Source: Solirubrobacter taibaiensis
Lineage (GTDB): Bacteria > Actinomycetota > Thermoleophilia > Solirubrobacterales > Solirubrobacteraceae
Assembly (NCBI GenBank): GCA_027587225.1
Contig: JAPDDQ010000029.1
Span: 1 to 64,000, forward strand
Direction of reading: 5' to 3'
Length of the DNA: 64,000 nucleotides
Made by a program: the position numbers and the translations under genes. This document shows, piece by piece, positions 50,599 through 58,843 of the stretch (position 1 is the first letter of the stretch; each line of letters starts with the position of its first letter). Under the pieces are notes generated by a model that had not been told where the DNA came from, made no database searches, and saw only the letters and a list, made by a program, of their open reading frames with translations.

Positions 50599-51375
50599 AT
50601 GGAAACCGCACAGCACCCCGAGCCCCCGCGCGTCCCGGACGACTGGTTCGTCGGGTTTCACACCGGTCTCGTCGCCCGCTTCTGGCGTGCGGCGGGCGCC
50701 ACGATGGCCGATCGCGACGCCGCGATCGTCGCCTCGTTGCTCGACCTGCCCGCGGGGGCGTCGGTGATCGACGTCCCGTGCGCGGACGGACGCATCGCGC
50801 TCCGGCTCGCGGCCGCGGGCTTCGCGGTGACCGGCATCGAGATCGCAGCGGAGGAAGTCGAGCACGCGCGTGCCCTCGCCGCTACGGCTGGACTCGACGC
50901 GACGTTCCTCACCGGCGACCTGCGCGACCTGCCCGACACGGGAGCCGTGGACGCGCTCGTGTGCTGGGGCAACTCCTTCGGGTACCTCCCGCACGCCGAC
51001 ACGGTCCGCTCGCTGGCAGGCATGCACCGTCAGCTCCGACCCGGCGGACGGCTCGTGCTCGAGAGCATGACCGTCGCCGAGTCGATGCTCACGGGCACGA
51101 TCGCGCCGCATTCGCAGATCGAGTTCGGCGGCATCGTGATGCGGCGGACGAACCGGTACAACGCCGCCGAGAGCCGGCTCGAGACCGAGTACGTGTTCTC
51201 CGACGAGTCGGGGGCCGTCGAGCGCTCGCACGCGGCGCACCACGTCTACACCGCGGCCGAGGTGGCCCGACTGCTCACGCACGCCGGGTTCACCGAGCTG
51301 CGGCTGCTCGGGGAGGACGGCGTCGAGCCGTACGCGCTCGGCGCCTCGCGGCTGATCGTCGTGGCCACGGCCTGA
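50599..51375 (+). CDS. class I SAM-dependent methyltransferase
   Basis: A 258-residue enzyme. ASVIDVPCADGRIALRLAAAGFAVTGIEIAAEEVEHAR is motif I plus the acidic residue that binds the ribose, TFLTGDLRDLPDTGAVDALVCWGNSFGYL is motif IV, and LRPGGRLVLES is post-motif. It has the ubiquinone-biosynthesis-like methyltransferase fold; substrate unknown. It diverges from the large LuxR gene by 66 bp. Confidence 0.86.
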   Translation: METAQHPEPPRVPDDWFVGFHTGLVARFWRAAGATMADRDAAIVASLLDLPAGASVIDVPCADGRIALRLAAAGFAVTGIEIAAEEVEHARALAATAGLDATFLTGDLRDLPDTGAVDALVCWGNSFGYLPHADTVRSLAGMHRQLRPGGRLVLESMTVAESMLTGTIAPHSQIEFGGIVMRRTNRYNAAESRLETEYVFSDESGAVERSHAAHHVYTAAEVARLLTHAGFTELRLLGEDGVEPYALGASRLIVVATA

Positions 51376-51438
51376 TCGCGAAAGATCAGGGGTGACCATG
51401 GACGCCGTGTGCGAGCGCGTCCGGGAGGATCGACGGTC

Positions 51439-52011
51439 ATGACGGTGCTCGTCGCGGATCACACGGGGACCTTGGCCGCGCTCGTCGGGCGTCCGGTCAC
51501 CGCGGCCGTCGACGCGGATGGCGCGGCGGACGCGCTGCGCGCGGGAGGGGCGGACGCCGCGGTGGTGCACGCGCAGCTACCGCCCGAAGGCGGCGTGGCG
51601 GCCACACGCCGGCTGGCGTCGCAGGGCGCCGCCGTCGTGCTGGTCGACGCGGACTCGGAGACCGTGGCCGCCGCCCTGCGCGCGGGAGCGCGGGCCGTGC
51701 TCGGCCGCGCGGACGGCGCGCTGCTCGAACTCGCGCTCGCTGCCGCGTGTGACGGTGCCGTGTTCGTCGCGCCGGCGACCGGGCTGAGGGCACTGGCGGC
51801 GGCCGGAGACGAGCCGTTCCCGGCGCTGTCAGCGCGCGAGCGCGACGTGCTGATCCACCTGGCGAAGGGGGCGCCGCCGCCGCAGGTCGCCGTGCGTCTC
51901 GGGTTGGCGCCCAAGACGGTCCGCCGGCACGTGCGCGCGATCCTCGCCAAGCTGAGCGTTCCCGACGCCACAAGCGCCGGCCGCGCGGCGCGGGCGGCCG
52001 GGCTCGGATGA
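51439..52011 (+). CDS. LuxR-family regulator with degenerate receiver
   Basis: A 190-residue protein. The N-terminal receiver-like domain (MTVLVADHTGTLAAL...) has His in place of the phospho-Asp (ADAAVVHAQLPPEGG) and lacks the usual Lys (GARAVLGRAD). The C-terminus is a LuxR/NarL helix-turn-helix (LSARERDVLIHLAKGAPPPQVAVRLGLAPKTVRRHVRAILAKL). Control is therefore probably not by phosphorylation. A ribosome site GGGAGG precedes the ATG. It overlaps the next luxR gene by 4 bp. Confidence 0.83.
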   Translation: MTVLVADHTGTLAALVGRPVTAAVDADGAADALRAGGADAAVVHAQLPPEGGVAATRRLASQGAAVVLVDADSETVAAALRAGARAVLGRADGALLELALAAACDGAVFVAPATGLRALAAAGDEPFPALSARERDVLIHLAKGAPPPQVAVRLGLAPKTVRRHVRAILAKLSVPDATSAGRAARAAGLG

Positions 52012-52601
52012 GGCACCGCGTCCTGGTCGTCGACGGCTATCCGCTCGTGCGGAGCGGGCTCGAGCAGCTCGTGCGTGCGGAGCCGGTCCTCGCGCTGGCG
52101 GCGTCGGTGGCGGAAGCGGCCGACGCCTCGGGTGTCGCGGCCGACGTCGCCGTGCTCGGGCACGGCGACACGTCCACCATCACGACCCTCACGGATCGGC
52201 TGCCGGTGGTCGTGCTGCTGGACGATCCGGCGCCCGCGCCCGCCGCGCAGGCGCTTCGCGCAGGCGCGTCCGGCGTCCTGCACCGCGGCGCCGAGCCGTC
52301 CGCGATCGCGCGTGCGCTCCGTGCCGTGGCGCTGGGCGCGGTCGTCACCGAGCCCGCCGTCGCCGAGCACCTGATGCGTCCCCAGGCACCCGAGCGCATC
52401 GCGTTCCCGCAACTCACCCGGCGGGAGCGCGACGTGCTCTGCCAGTTGTCACGGGGCGCGACCAACGGACAGATCGCGCTTGCGCTCGGGCTCTCGGCCA
52501 AGACGGTCCGCAACCACATGTCCAGCATCTGCCTGAAGCTGCGGGTGCTCGATCGCGCCCAGGCGGTGATCGTGGCGCGCGACGCCGGTCTCGGCGTCTG
52601 A
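52008..52601 (+). CDS. LuxR-family regulator with degenerate receiver
   Basis: A 197-residue protein, a paralogue of the preceding one. The receiver-like part (HRVLVVDGYPLVRSGLEQLV) keeps one acidic residue but has Gly at the phospho-Asp position (ADVAVLGHGDTS) and no Lys in GASGVLHRGA. The helix-turn-helix is LTRRERDVLCQLSRGATNGQIALALGLSAKTVRNHMSSICLKL. The ATGA overlap suggests the pair is made together and may heterodimerise. Its 3' quarter is overlapped antisense by the monooxygenase gene. Confidence 0.84.
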   Translation: MRHRVLVVDGYPLVRSGLEQLVRAEPVLALAASVAEAADASGVAADVAVLGHGDTSTITTLTDRLPVVVLLDDPAPAPAAQALRAGASGVLHRGAEPSAIARALRAVALGAVVTEPAVAEHLMRPQAPERIAFPQLTRRERDVLCQLSRGATNGQIALALGLSAKTVRNHMSSICLKLRVLDRAQAVIVARDAGLGV

Positions 52602-53942
52602 GCGGTGCTCGTCGCTCGGCCAGAAGCCGAGCGGGACGCCGTCAGGCCGGGTCATGAGGGCTGCGCGGCCTGCGATCCCGAGCGCGCGGGCCGCGGGCGC
52701 AGGGAGAGCGTGGACACGGACGGGAGCGCCGGTTGCGCGCGCCGCGAGGGCCGCCCACGCACTCGGTTCCGGGCCGGTGAACAGCGTGCGACCGGTGCCG
52801 ACGAGGTCGACGGTAGAGGTCGCCGGCGCGGCCCACGCGTGCGCGATGCGGCCGCCGACGTCGACCCGCCACTCGTCCTCGGCGGGGCGCTCGGAGCCGG
52901 CGACGTCCGACGAGCGGGCGATGTTGTGCTCGGCGATCGGGCGCCGCTCGCGCTCGTAGTCGTCCAGCAGTTCCGGCGAAGCCCAGCCGCGCAGCACCCA
53001 CCCCAACCGCCACGCGATCGCCTCGCCGCCGATCAGGGCTGTGCTCAGCCCCGTCGCACCGCGCGGAGTGACGCGATGGGCGGCGTCACCGGCCAGGAAG
53101 ACGCGGTCCCGGCGGAAGGTGTCCGCAAGCGCGGTGGCGTACCGCAGCTCGATCACCCGGTCGACCTGCACGGGTAGATCGGCGACCCCGGCCGCGTCGC
53201 GCACGAGCCGCGTCAGCGCGGACGCCGTGGCCTCCACCCCCGGCCGACGCTCGGTCGCGTAGATCCAGCGATCCTCGCCGACCGGGATCAGCGCGCCGCC
53301 CGCCGTCGCGTAGATGCCGTGGCGGCGATGCTCCGGCACGAGCGGCCACAGCGGCGCCCGGACCTGCGCGCCGACGGAGTCGCTCAGCGGGCCGGACGCG
53401 GCCAGCCCGATCCCTGCGGCCGCGCGCACGGCACTGTGGATCCCGTCCGCGCCGATCACGTACGCGGCGCGCACCGTGCGAGCGCCGAGCGTGACGATGA
53501 CGCCGTCCGCGTCCTGCCGCAGGCCCGTGAACGCAGTGTCGCGTTCGAGCCTCGCGGCCGGCAGCGTGCGCAGGTGCGCTTCGAGGATCGGCTCGAGCTG
53601 CTCCTGGCTCAGGCACGTCGGGCGCGCCGGGCTGACGACCCGGGCCTGCTCGCGCGTGAGCATCCCGACCGGGAAGGCGGCGCCCTCCTCGAGCCGCGTG
53701 AGCGCGGGCGCGCGCCACCCGGTCATCTCGACGTCGAGTGCCCGGGCCTCGGCTTGCTCGTGGATGCCCCAGCGGCGCAGCCGTTCCATCGCGCCCGTGC
53801 TCACCACGGTGCCCCGAGCGGCGGTGGATCGCTCGGCGGCGTGGTCGACGATCAGGCACGGCACGTCGAACCCGGCGAGCGTGATCGCCGCTGCCAGCCC
53901 GGCCGGTCCCGCACCCACGATCACCACAGCGGTGGTCTCCAT
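52449..53942 (-). CDS. FAD-dependent aromatic hydroxylase-like monooxygenase
   Basis: A 497-residue flavoprotein. VVIVGAGPAGLAAAITLAGFDVPCLIVDHAAE binds the FAD ADP part, YVIGADGIHSAVR is the D-G motif and RVFLAGDAAHRVTPRGATGLSTALIGGEAIAWRL is the GD motif; a thioredoxin-like C-terminal domain (from about 385) is shared with PheA/TetX-type hydroxylases. The last 51 codons run antisense through the luxR gene to a stop at 52449, so the natural end may be nearer 52605. Substrate unknown. Confidence 0.85.
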   Translation of the reverse strand: METTAVVIVGAGPAGLAAAITLAGFDVPCLIVDHAAERSTAARGTVVSTGAMERLRRWGIHEQAEARALDVEMTGWRAPALTRLEEGAAFPVGMLTREQARVVSPARPTCLSQEQLEPILEAHLRTLPAARLERDTAFTGLRQDADGVIVTLGARTVRAAYVIGADGIHSAVRAAAGIGLAASGPLSDSVGAQVRAPLWPLVPEHRRHGIYATAGGALIPVGEDRWIYATERRPGVEATASALTRLVRDAAGVADLPVQVDRVIELRYATALADTFRRDRVFLAGDAAHRVTPRGATGLSTALIGGEAIAWRLGWVLRGWASPELLDDYERERRPIAEHNIARSSDVAGSERPAEDEWRVDVGGRIAHAWAAPATSTVDLVGTGRTLFTGPEPSAWAALAARATGAPVRVHALPAPAARALGIAGRAALMTRPDGVPLGFWPSDEHRSDAETGVARHDHRLGAIEHPQLQADAGHVVADRLGREPERKRDLSVGRAP

Positions 53943-54237
53943 CAACGTTGTCCTCGCATATCCCGCAAGACGCTGCGGACCGACGTTCTGATCCGGGACG
54001 TCCGCCCGGGTGGGGGTGCGGTTCTCCACCCTTCGGTGCGACGCCAGCCGCACCGGCAGACGCCAGCCTCCACCCACGGATCGCCGCGGCTTCAGTGGCA
54101 GAGTTCCGAGTGTCAGAACAGACCTCCAAGCCGAAGACCTCAGGACCTCCTCTCTCTCCCTCCCCAGTCGTTCAGCGAGCCGCACTTGTCCTCCCCGGAC
54201 CGCACTCGCTCTCCCCACGACGCCGGCTTGAAGATGT

Positions 54238-54279
54238 GACGAAATCAAGGGCCCCGCCTGACCAGCGGGGCCTTTCGTC
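54238..54279 (+). terminator. strong hairpin with TTT run (intrinsic terminator)
   Basis: The core ggccccgc (54250-54257) pairs perfectly with gcggggcc (54265-54272) and is followed by TTT; outer bases gacgaaa and tttcgtc extend the pairing. It acts best rightward and lies directly before the promoter of the aminotransferase gene. Confidence 0.65.
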
Positions 54280-54285
54280 TACGTT
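54280..54285 (+). promoter_or_regulatory. -10 hexamer TACGTT (leaderless, class V aminotransferase)
   Basis: TACGTT ends 7 nt before the ATG at 54293, immediately after the terminator stem. Confidence 0.5.
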
Positions 54286-54292
54286 GCGCCCG

Positions 54293-55396
54293 ATGCTGAA
54301 CGAGCTCTATCCCGGCGCGCGGGAGCACGTGTACCTCGACGTCGCCGCCGTGGGGCTCGTGTCCACGCGGGTCCGCGACGCGGTCGCGACCGTCCTCGAC
54401 GACCACGTCGCCCGCGGCATCGCGGCCGGGGCGGACTGGACGGCCGCGAGCGAACGCACCCGCGGCGTGATCGCCGAGCTGATCGGCGGCCGCGCCACGA
54501 ACGTCGCCTACACCCAGAACACCAGCACCGGCATCGCGCTCGTGGCCAACGGCCTTGACTGGCGCCACGGCGACAACGTCGTCGTGCCCGCCGACGAGTT
54601 CCCGTCCAACTTCTATCCCTGGCTCGCGCTGCGCCGCCACGGCGTCGAGATCCGCGAGGTGCCGATGCGCGCCGGTCGGGCCGAGCTGGAGCGCTTGGCG
54701 GAGCTGATCGACGCCCGCACTCGCGTCGTCGCGATCAGCGCTGTGCAGTACACCTCCGGCCACCGCTACGACCTCGCGCGCATCCGGGAGCGCTGCGGAG
54801 ACGCGCTGCTCGTCGTCGATGGCACCCAAGCCGCCGGCGCGCTGGTCATCGACGCCGACGCCGACGGGATCGACGCACTCGTGGTCAGCGCCCACAAATG
54901 GATGCTCGGGCCGTTCGGGATCGGTTTCGTCCACTTCTCCGACCGCGCCATGGAGCGCCTGAACCCGTCGACGACGGGCTGGCTCAGCGTCGAGCATCCG
55001 TTCGACTTCGACCACGAGCCGCGGCTGGCCTCGAGCGCCCGCCGCTTCGAGTCGGGCACCTTCAACGCCGCCGGCATCGCCGGCCTGGACGCGGCGATCT
55101 CGATCGTGCTCGAACTCGGACGCCACACGGTCGAGAACATCGTCCTCGGGAATGCCGCGCACCTTCAGGAGCGGCTGACGGCCCGTGGACTACAGGTGCT
55201 GCGATCCACCGATCCCGACGAGTGCTCCGGCATCGTGATCTTCACCACCGGCGACCAGGCCGCGGACGCGGCGATCCACGCGCAGCTCACTGAGAGCGGC
55301 ATCCGCTGCTCACTCCGCAAAGCCGGTGTCCGCTTCTCCCCGCACTACTACAACACCGACGACGACCTCCACGAGGCCGTCGCCACGATCAGGTGA
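54293..55396 (+). CDS. class V PLP-dependent aminotransferase (cysteine-desulfurase-like)
   Basis: A 367-residue enzyme. VAYTQNTSTGIALVANGL binds PLP, LLVVDGTQAAGALVID has the conserved Asp and Gln, and ALVVSAHKWMLGPFGIGFV carries the PLP Lys. SGIRCSLRKAGVRFSPHYYNTDDDL is the C-terminal signature of isopenicillin epimerase or SufS-like class V enzymes; the flexible Cys loop of true desulfurases is not obvious. Substrate unknown. The frame continues upstream without stops, but the terminator and -10 mark this ATG. Confidence 0.85.
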   Translation: MLNELYPGAREHVYLDVAAVGLVSTRVRDAVATVLDDHVARGIAAGADWTAASERTRGVIAELIGGRATNVAYTQNTSTGIALVANGLDWRHGDNVVVPADEFPSNFYPWLALRRHGVEIREVPMRAGRAELERLAELIDARTRVVAISAVQYTSGHRYDLARIRERCGDALLVVDGTQAAGALVIDADADGIDALVVSAHKWMLGPFGIGFVHFSDRAMERLNPSTTGWLSVEHPFDFDHEPRLASSARRFESGTFNAAGIAGLDAAISIVLELGRHTVENIVLGNAAHLQERLTARGLQVLRSTDPDECSGIVIFTTGDQAADAAIHAQLTESGIRCSLRKAGVRFSPHYYNTDDDLHEAVATIR

Positions 55397-55423
55397 GGCG
55401 CAGGAACGCGTCGACCACGTCGC

Positions 55424-55567
55424 GTCCTCGTCGGCGTAGAAGCACTTGTCGCCGTCGCGCAGGACGAAGGTCGCGCCGTCGGCGCCCGTCAGCCGGCGCG
55501 CGCCGATGCGGACGATGGTCTGGATCTCAGGGAGTGAGCGAGCCGGCGAACGGTTCTCCCCGCTCAT
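55424..55567 (-). pseudogene. remnant of a GAF-domain sensor gene
   Basis: The minus-strand frame from ATG 55567 reads ARRLTGADGATFVLRDGDKCFYADEDA, the first part of a GAF domain as found in actinobacterial sensor kinases. After DEDA the similarity ends abruptly and the frame runs into the aminotransferase gene antisense to 55310. Only about 45 codons of the domain remain, so this is a 3'-truncated fossil. The rest of 55397-55825 is the riboswitch region. Confidence 0.6.
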
Positions 55568-55589
55568 GGCAACTTCGGATACGCTCGGA

Positions 55590-55771
55590 GGCGGAGTCGA
55601 TCGCACCCGAAGCAACGGGTCAGGGAATCCGGTTCAGAATCCGGAGCTGGCGCGCAGCGGTGGGGACGCGCGACGTGGCCATCAGCCACTGGGCCCTCAG
55701 AAGCCTGGGAAGGCGGCCGCCTCGATCGCGTCCAAGCCCGAAGACCTGTCGATTCCGCCCCGTGATGGGGC
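55590..55771 (+). ncRNA. cobalamin (AdoCbl) riboswitch upstream of metE
   Basis: All major parts of the cobalamin riboswitch are visible. P1 pairs 55590-55601 with 55748-55759. The core has gggaatccggttcagaatcc and ggagctggcgcgcagcggt, then gccactgg and tgggaaggcg. The B12 box lies at 55735-55750 (agcccgaagacctgtc, close to the consensus agccaggagacctgcc). A 5-bp hairpin gcccc-gtgat-ggggc (55757-55771) shares bases with the 3' strand of P1, a likely switching element, and a further gcggcc/ggccgc stem precedes the ribosome site AAGGAA (55812). When B12 is abundant, expression of the B12-independent enzyme should fall. Confidence 0.9.
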
Positions 55772-55825
55772 ACCGACAACCGCGGCCTTGCGAGCATGGG
55801 CCGCTCGGCACAAGGAATCATCTAC

Positions 55826-57997
55826 ATGGCACGTACCGCCGTTCTCGGGCTTCCCCGCGTGGGGCCCGACCGCGAGCTGAAGTTCGCGCTGGAGGCGTTC
55901 TGGGCCGGTCGCATCGGCACCGAGGAGCTGCATGACACGGCGCGGGAGTTGCGCCGCTCCAACTGGGAGCGCGCCGCCGGGATCGACGTCATCCCGTCGA
56001 GCGACTTCAGCTTCTACGACCACGTCCTCGACACCGCGCACGGACTCGGCGTCGTCGACGGCGACTACTTCGCGCACGCCCGCGGCACCGCCACGCGGCC
56101 GCCGCTGGAGATGACGAAGTGGTTCGACACGAACTACCACTACCTCGTCCCGGAGCTGCGCGCCGAGCAGGCGTTCACGCTCCATCCCGAGCACTGGATC
56201 GGCCCGCTCGAGGAAGCGGCGGCGCTCGGCATCAAGACCCGCCCGGTCGTCCTCGGCCCGTACAGCTTCCTCTCGCTGGCCAAGGGGGCAAAGCCGGAGC
56301 TGCACGCGCTCATCCCGGTCTACACGCAGCTGCTGCACGAGCTGGCGCAGGCCGGCGCGACCGAGGTGCAGCTCGACGAGCCGTGCCTCGCGCTCGACGG
56401 CGTGCCCGCCGCGTACGCCGAGGTGTTCGCGGAGCTGAACGCGGCGCCGATCGACATCGCGCTGGCGACGTACTTCGCCCCCGCCGACCCGCTGGTGTTC
56501 ACCCTGCCCGCGGCGGAGATCCACCTGGACCTGGTGCGCGCGCCTGAGCAGCTCGCCCCCGCGCTGGAGGCGGTCCAGGGCCGTCTCTCGCTGGGCGTCA
56601 TCGACGGCCGCAACGTGTGGGCCGCAGACCTCGATCTGGCACTCGACCGGATCGACGCCGCGGTCGCCGCGCTCGGCTCCGAGCGCGTGACGATCGCGCC
56701 GTCGTGCTCGCTGCTGCACGTGCCCTACTCGGCGGCGCGCGAGACGAACATCGACCCGGAGATCCGGCCGTGGCTCGCGTTCGCCGACGAGAAGCTGCAG
56801 GAACTGACCACGCTCAAGGCCGCGCTGCACGGCGACCGCGACACGCTGCTCGAGCCCGCGCGCGACATCAGCAGCGCCCGCCGCACCTCGACGCTCACCA
56901 ACGACCCGGCCGTCCGCAGCCGGGCGGGAGCCCTCACCGCCGCCGACTACGAGCGCGATACCCGATTCCCAGAACGCCACGCCGCGCAGCGCGCCCGCAC
57001 GCCGCTGCCCGAGCTCCCCACGACGACGATCGGCTCCTTCCCGCAGACACCGGAGATCCGGGCCGCTCGCCGCGAGCTTCGGGGCGAGGCGTACGAGCGC
57101 TTCATGCGCGGGCAGATCGCCGAGGTGATCAGCCACCAGGAGGCGGTCGGCCTCGACGTGCTCGTGCACGGCGAGCCCGAGCGCAACGACATGGTCGAGT
57201 ACTTCGGCGAGCGGCTGAGCGGGTTCGTGTTCAGCCAGTTCGGCTGGGTGCAGTCCTACGGCAGCCGCTGCGTGAAGCCACCGATCCTGTACGGCGACGT
57301 GTCGCGCCCGGCGCCGATGACCGTGCGCTGGTGGCAACACGCGCAGTCGCTCACGGTCAAGCCGGTCAAGGGCATGCTCACCGGGCCGGTGACGATCCTG
57401 CAGTGGTCGTTCGTGCGTGACGACCAGCCGCGCGCGGAGACGTGCACGCAGATCGCGCTCGCGATCCAGGACGAGGTGCGGGACCTCGAGGCCGCCGGGT
57501 GCTTCGCGATCCAGGTCGACGAGGCCGCGCTGCGCGAAGGCCTGCCGTTGCGCCGCGCCGAACAGGACAGCTACGTACGCTGGGCGGTGGACGCGTTCCG
57601 GCTCACCGTGGCCGCGGCCCGCGCGGACACCCAGGTGCACACCCACATGTGTTACTCGGAGTTCAACGAGATGATGGAGCACATCGTGCGCCTGGACGCC
57701 GACGTGCTCTCGATCGAGGCCTCCCGCTCGGACATGGAGGTGCTCGACGCGTTCGCCGCCGGCCTCGAGTACCCGAACGAGATCGGCCCGGGCATCTACG
57801 ACATCCACTCGCCGCGGATCCCGTCCACCGACGAGCTCGAACGGCTGCTCGAGCTGGCCGAGCGGCGGATCCCGCGCGAGCGCCTGTGGGCGAACCCCGA
57901 CTGCGGGCTGAAGACCCGCGGCTGGAACGAGGTCCGCCCGGCGCTGACGAACCTCGTGGCGGCGGCGCGGCGGCGGCGGGCGGCGGTGCGCGTGTGA
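55826..57997 (+). CDS. metE: 5-methyltetrahydropteroyltriglutamate-homocysteine methyltransferase, cobalamin-independent
   Basis: A 723-residue two-domain enzyme of near-standard length. The N-terminal barrel begins ARTAVLGLPRVGPDRELKFALEAFW and the C-terminal barrel begins PTTTIGSFPQTPEIR. The zinc site is present: H-x-C in THMCYSEF (about 605), Glu in SIEASRSDMEVL and Cys in NPDCGLKTR (about 693). It makes methionine from homocysteine and 5-methyl-tetrahydrofolate. The ATG at 55826 is preceded by AAGGAA at the end of the riboswitch. The MetE-like gene overlaps its stop by 4 bp. Confidence 0.95.
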   Translation: MARTAVLGLPRVGPDRELKFALEAFWAGRIGTEELHDTARELRRSNWERAAGIDVIPSSDFSFYDHVLDTAHGLGVVDGDYFAHARGTATRPPLEMTKWFDTNYHYLVPELRAEQAFTLHPEHWIGPLEEAAALGIKTRPVVLGPYSFLSLAKGAKPELHALIPVYTQLLHELAQAGATEVQLDEPCLALDGVPAAYAEVFAELNAAPIDIALATYFAPADPLVFTLPAAEIHLDLVRAPEQLAPALEAVQGRLSLGVIDGRNVWAADLDLALDRIDAAVAALGSERVTIAPSCSLLHVPYSAARETNIDPEIRPWLAFADEKLQELTTLKAALHGDRDTLLEPARDISSARRTSTLTNDPAVRSRAGALTAADYERDTRFPERHAAQRARTPLPELPTTTIGSFPQTPEIRAARRELRGEAYERFMRGQIAEVISHQEAVGLDVLVHGEPERNDMVEYFGERLSGFVFSQFGWVQSYGSRCVKPPILYGDVSRPAPMTVRWWQHAQSLTVKPVKGMLTGPVTILQWSFVRDDQPRAETCTQIALAIQDEVRDLEAAGCFAIQVDEAALREGLPLRRAEQDSYVRWAVDAFRLTVAAARADTQVHTHMCYSEFNEMMEHIVRLDADVLSIEASRSDMEVLDAFAAGLEYPNEIGPGIYDIHSPRIPSTDELERLLELAERRIPRERLWANPDCGLKTRGWNEVRPALTNLVAAARRRRAAVRV

Positions 57998-58836
57998 ACC
58001 TTCCGTCGTGGGCCACGACCGGTGTCGGCAGCCTCCCGTTCACGGACGTAGAAGCCGCCGTGGACCACGTGCTGACGGCGTACGACATCCCGTTCTGCCC
58101 GCAGCTGCCGCGGCTGGAAGGCGACATGATCACCGAGTGGCTGGGGGCCGACCCCGGCCGCTGCGGGTGGTCGCCGGCCCGCGACCGCGAGCGCCCGCGC
58201 GCGTGGGGCACGCTGCTCCGGCGGCTGGATGACGCGCCGTCGCGCGTGGTCAAGCTCCAGGTCACCGGGCCGGTCACGCTCGCCTACGCGCTGGGTGAGC
58301 GGCTCCCGCTCGCGCACGAGCTGGCGACGTGGCTGGCGGCGAACGCCGGCGCGCAGGTCCGCGCGCTGGCGGAGCGCGGCCACGACGCGCTGCTGCTCGT
58401 GGACGAGCCGGCGCTGCACCTGTTCGGGCCGGTGGACTCGGTGTGGGATCCGCTGCGGGCGTCCGCGCCCGCGTGGGGCCTGCATCTGTGCGGGCCGGTG
58501 CCGTGGGAGACGGTGCTGCAGGCGCAGCCGGACGTGCTCTCGTTCGATCTCGCGCTCGCTCCGGTGCAGGCGGACGCGCTGCGGACGTTGCTCGCCCGCG
58601 GGACGCGCGTGATGTGGGGCGCGGTCCAACCGCACCGCCCCGAGCACGCGCTGCACGGGATGCCACGGCTGGACGCGGCACTGGCGGCGACGGGCGCGAC
58701 CGGCGCGCAGAGCCTGCTCAGCGCGAGTTGCGGGAGCGGGCGGATGTCGGTCGGGCGCGAGCGCGAGATCGCCACCGCGTTGTGGGACTGCGCGCACACG
58801 CTCCGCGCGCGCCGTCCGACCACCGAAACGGCGTGA
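57994..58836 (+). CDS. MetE C-terminal-domain-like (UROD/MetE fold) protein
   Basis: A 280-residue protein equal to one UROD/MetE barrel. TGVGSLPFTDVEAAVDHVL matches the start of the MetE catalytic barrel (T-I-G-S-F-P). H-x-C is present in GLHLCGPVPWE and a late Cys in SASCGSGRMS, but the strand with the zinc-ligand Glu reads VLSFDLALAP. It resembles stand-alone core-MetE proteins, which can take methyl groups from other donors. GTG 57994 overlaps the metE stop (GTGA), so it is under the same riboswitch. Confidence 0.75.
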   Translation: MNLPSWATTGVGSLPFTDVEAAVDHVLTAYDIPFCPQLPRLEGDMITEWLGADPGRCGWSPARDRERPRAWGTLLRRLDDAPSRVVKLQVTGPVTLAYALGERLPLAHELATWLAANAGAQVRALAERGHDALLLVDEPALHLFGPVDSVWDPLRASAPAWGLHLCGPVPWETVLQAQPDVLSFDLALAPVQADALRTLLARGTRVMWGAVQPHRPEHALHGMPRLDAALAATGATGAQSLLSASCGSGRMSVGREREIATALWDCAHTLRARRPTTETA

Positions 58837-58843
58837 TCACGGC

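Larger units (their letters stand above)
53943..54292. other. 350-bp intergenic region with terminator and promoter
   Basis: Between the divergent monooxygenase and aminotransferase genes the first 290 bp show pyrimidine-rich tracts (around 54139-54175) and one gtgcgg/ccgcac pairing but no gene. Then a strong hairpin (54238-54279) is followed at once by a -10 hexamer. Something transcribed rightward from within the region would stop at this hairpin, so a small RNA or leader is possible. Confidence 0.5.

Noticed and set aside
51376..51438. gatc...gatc dyad (gatcgcgaaagatc) before the first degenerate-receiver luxR gene as an operator
   Set aside because: The match is short and imperfect, and no regulator-specific pattern is evident; it was not listed as a feature.
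55697..57808. 703-codon minus-strand open frame opposite metE
   Set aside because: Low-complexity shadow with no motif; metE is certain on the plus strand.
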